A program made the translations under genes and the position numbers. Under the pieces are notes generated by a model, which was not told where the DNA came from, did not search any database, and was given only the letters and a program-made list of their open reading frames with translations. This document shows positions 63,171 through 64,000 of a stretch of 64,000 nt of DNA, in pieces; the stretch's first letter is position 1, and each line of letters starts with the position of its first letter. This stretch comes from Cinnamomum chago (taxonomy: Eukaryota; Streptophyta; Magnoliopsida; Laurales; Lauraceae): the NCBI GenBank assembly GCA_038049695.1, contig CP142452.1, forward strand, positions 92,821,501 through 92,885,500, read 5' to 3'.

Positions 63171-64000
63171 CTGGCCAAATAAAAGACAATTTAGTTGAAA
63201 AAGATATGGTATATTCACCAAACAATCAAATCAAAAAAGAAAAGCAAACTGACATCAGACTTGATAGTTCAACAGAAATCCAATTTAAGAAACTCAATTG
63301 TTTTAATGAGTTAACTAGAAAAGACTTAGGGCTTGTTTGGCGACTCTTATCTATATAAAACAGATTTGTTTCAAATGGCCCTATTTGAAATAGTTAGTGT
63401 AGAATTATGCTGTTTGGTAACACTTTTAAACCGATTAAAACAGATATTTTAAAATCAATGGTTGATATTTTTTTATAAATTTATTGATAAAGACAGTGAA
63501 TTAGTGGCTAATACTTGACCACATGGCTATTTGTAGTATTCCTAAGAGGATCGATGGTTCAAATCTTGATAAAAGGGCCCACAAAGTCCAAAAATTAACT
63601 TCAATTGTTCACTTTTGTTTTACAAATATCTCAAGATTGGTGAATAATCAACGGTTGATATTTGATATGGTGGTTGTTTTTAGTCATCCTAAGAACTTTT
63701 ATGATTCAGATTATAGTTTAGGGCCCCACCATTGGAAAAGAATGAGGAAAATCAGACCGTGTGATACAAATTCAAAACCCAGTTAAGTAATGGTTGGTGC
63801 ATCAATGGTCCAGTGTCTTTCTTCGATTTTTTGAGATCTACATTGAATCAGGCACTACAAATTGACCTCGTAGCATTGATTATGTCTCCAAAGAGGATTA
63901 ACGGTTCTGATCTTTTGTTTGGGGCCCACAAATGTCAAAAATGTGGATCAAACTATAGGGGTATTTTTGAAAATATCTAAAATTATAAGATCATCCAACG
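63171..64000. other. MSH7 intron running off the right edge, with a PIF/Harbinger-like end
   Basis: From 63329 (after TTA at 63326-63328) the sequence GGGCTTGTTTGGCGAC looks like a Tourist/PIF-type terminus. Interior phrases such as GAGGATTAACGGTTCTGATC and GGGGCCCACAAATG mirror, in reverse orientation, those in the element at 19641-21927. The other end is outside the window. Confidence 0.45.

Overview
The window is plant nuclear DNA from an angiosperm with a large, repeat-rich genome. MSH7 is a plant-only MutS paralogue, and splice sites and retroelement families are of plant type. A woody magnoliid or other early-diverging lineage with very long introns would fit, but the sequence does not prove it.

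Only two host genes are visible. Both lie on the minus strand, head to tail. Right part (50376 to beyond 64000): the 3' two thirds of MSH7, 14 exons coding 784 residues, with all ATPase motifs. The start of the gene lies off the right edge. Left part (49284 down to beyond position 1): the 5' part of a plant spatacsin/SPG11-like gene (At4g39420 type), nine exons coding exactly 845 residues in one open frame across all eight junctions. The 3' part lies off the left edge. About 0.9 kb separates the MSH7 stop from a TATA box serving the SPG11-like gene, whose leader carries a 24-codon upstream ORF.

Nearly everything else is transposon fossil inside introns. SPG11-like intron 8 (536-18127, 17.6 kb) holds two minus-strand Ty3 remnants, one inside the other, a short Copia element with intact target duplication, a solo LTR, and a plus-strand Ty3 chromovirus. 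Intron 7 (18559-39714, 21.2 kb) holds a non-autonomous PIF/Harbinger element and a nest: a long solo LTR (22160-38334) contains a second solo LTR carrying an RTE LINE, and also an L1-type LINE, which contains a chromovirus, which contains a hAT element, which contains another solo LTR. Target duplications (CTCAG, GTTCTCTG, GGTTA, an 18-bp one for the RTE) define several layers.

The two chromovirus copies belong to one family, face opposite ways and sit on either side of SPG11-like exon 8, so the pre-mRNA would contain several kilobases of potential duplex. MSH7 introns hold another long LTR with an expanded 36-bp tandem repeat, a tRNA-derived SINE with target duplication, and possible MITEs. 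One MSH7 intron uses a GC donor.

No rRNA, tRNA gene, CRISPR array or bacterial feature was seen. Exon joins were done by eye from homology remembered for the families and from splice dinucleotides with phase checks; no alignment was run.
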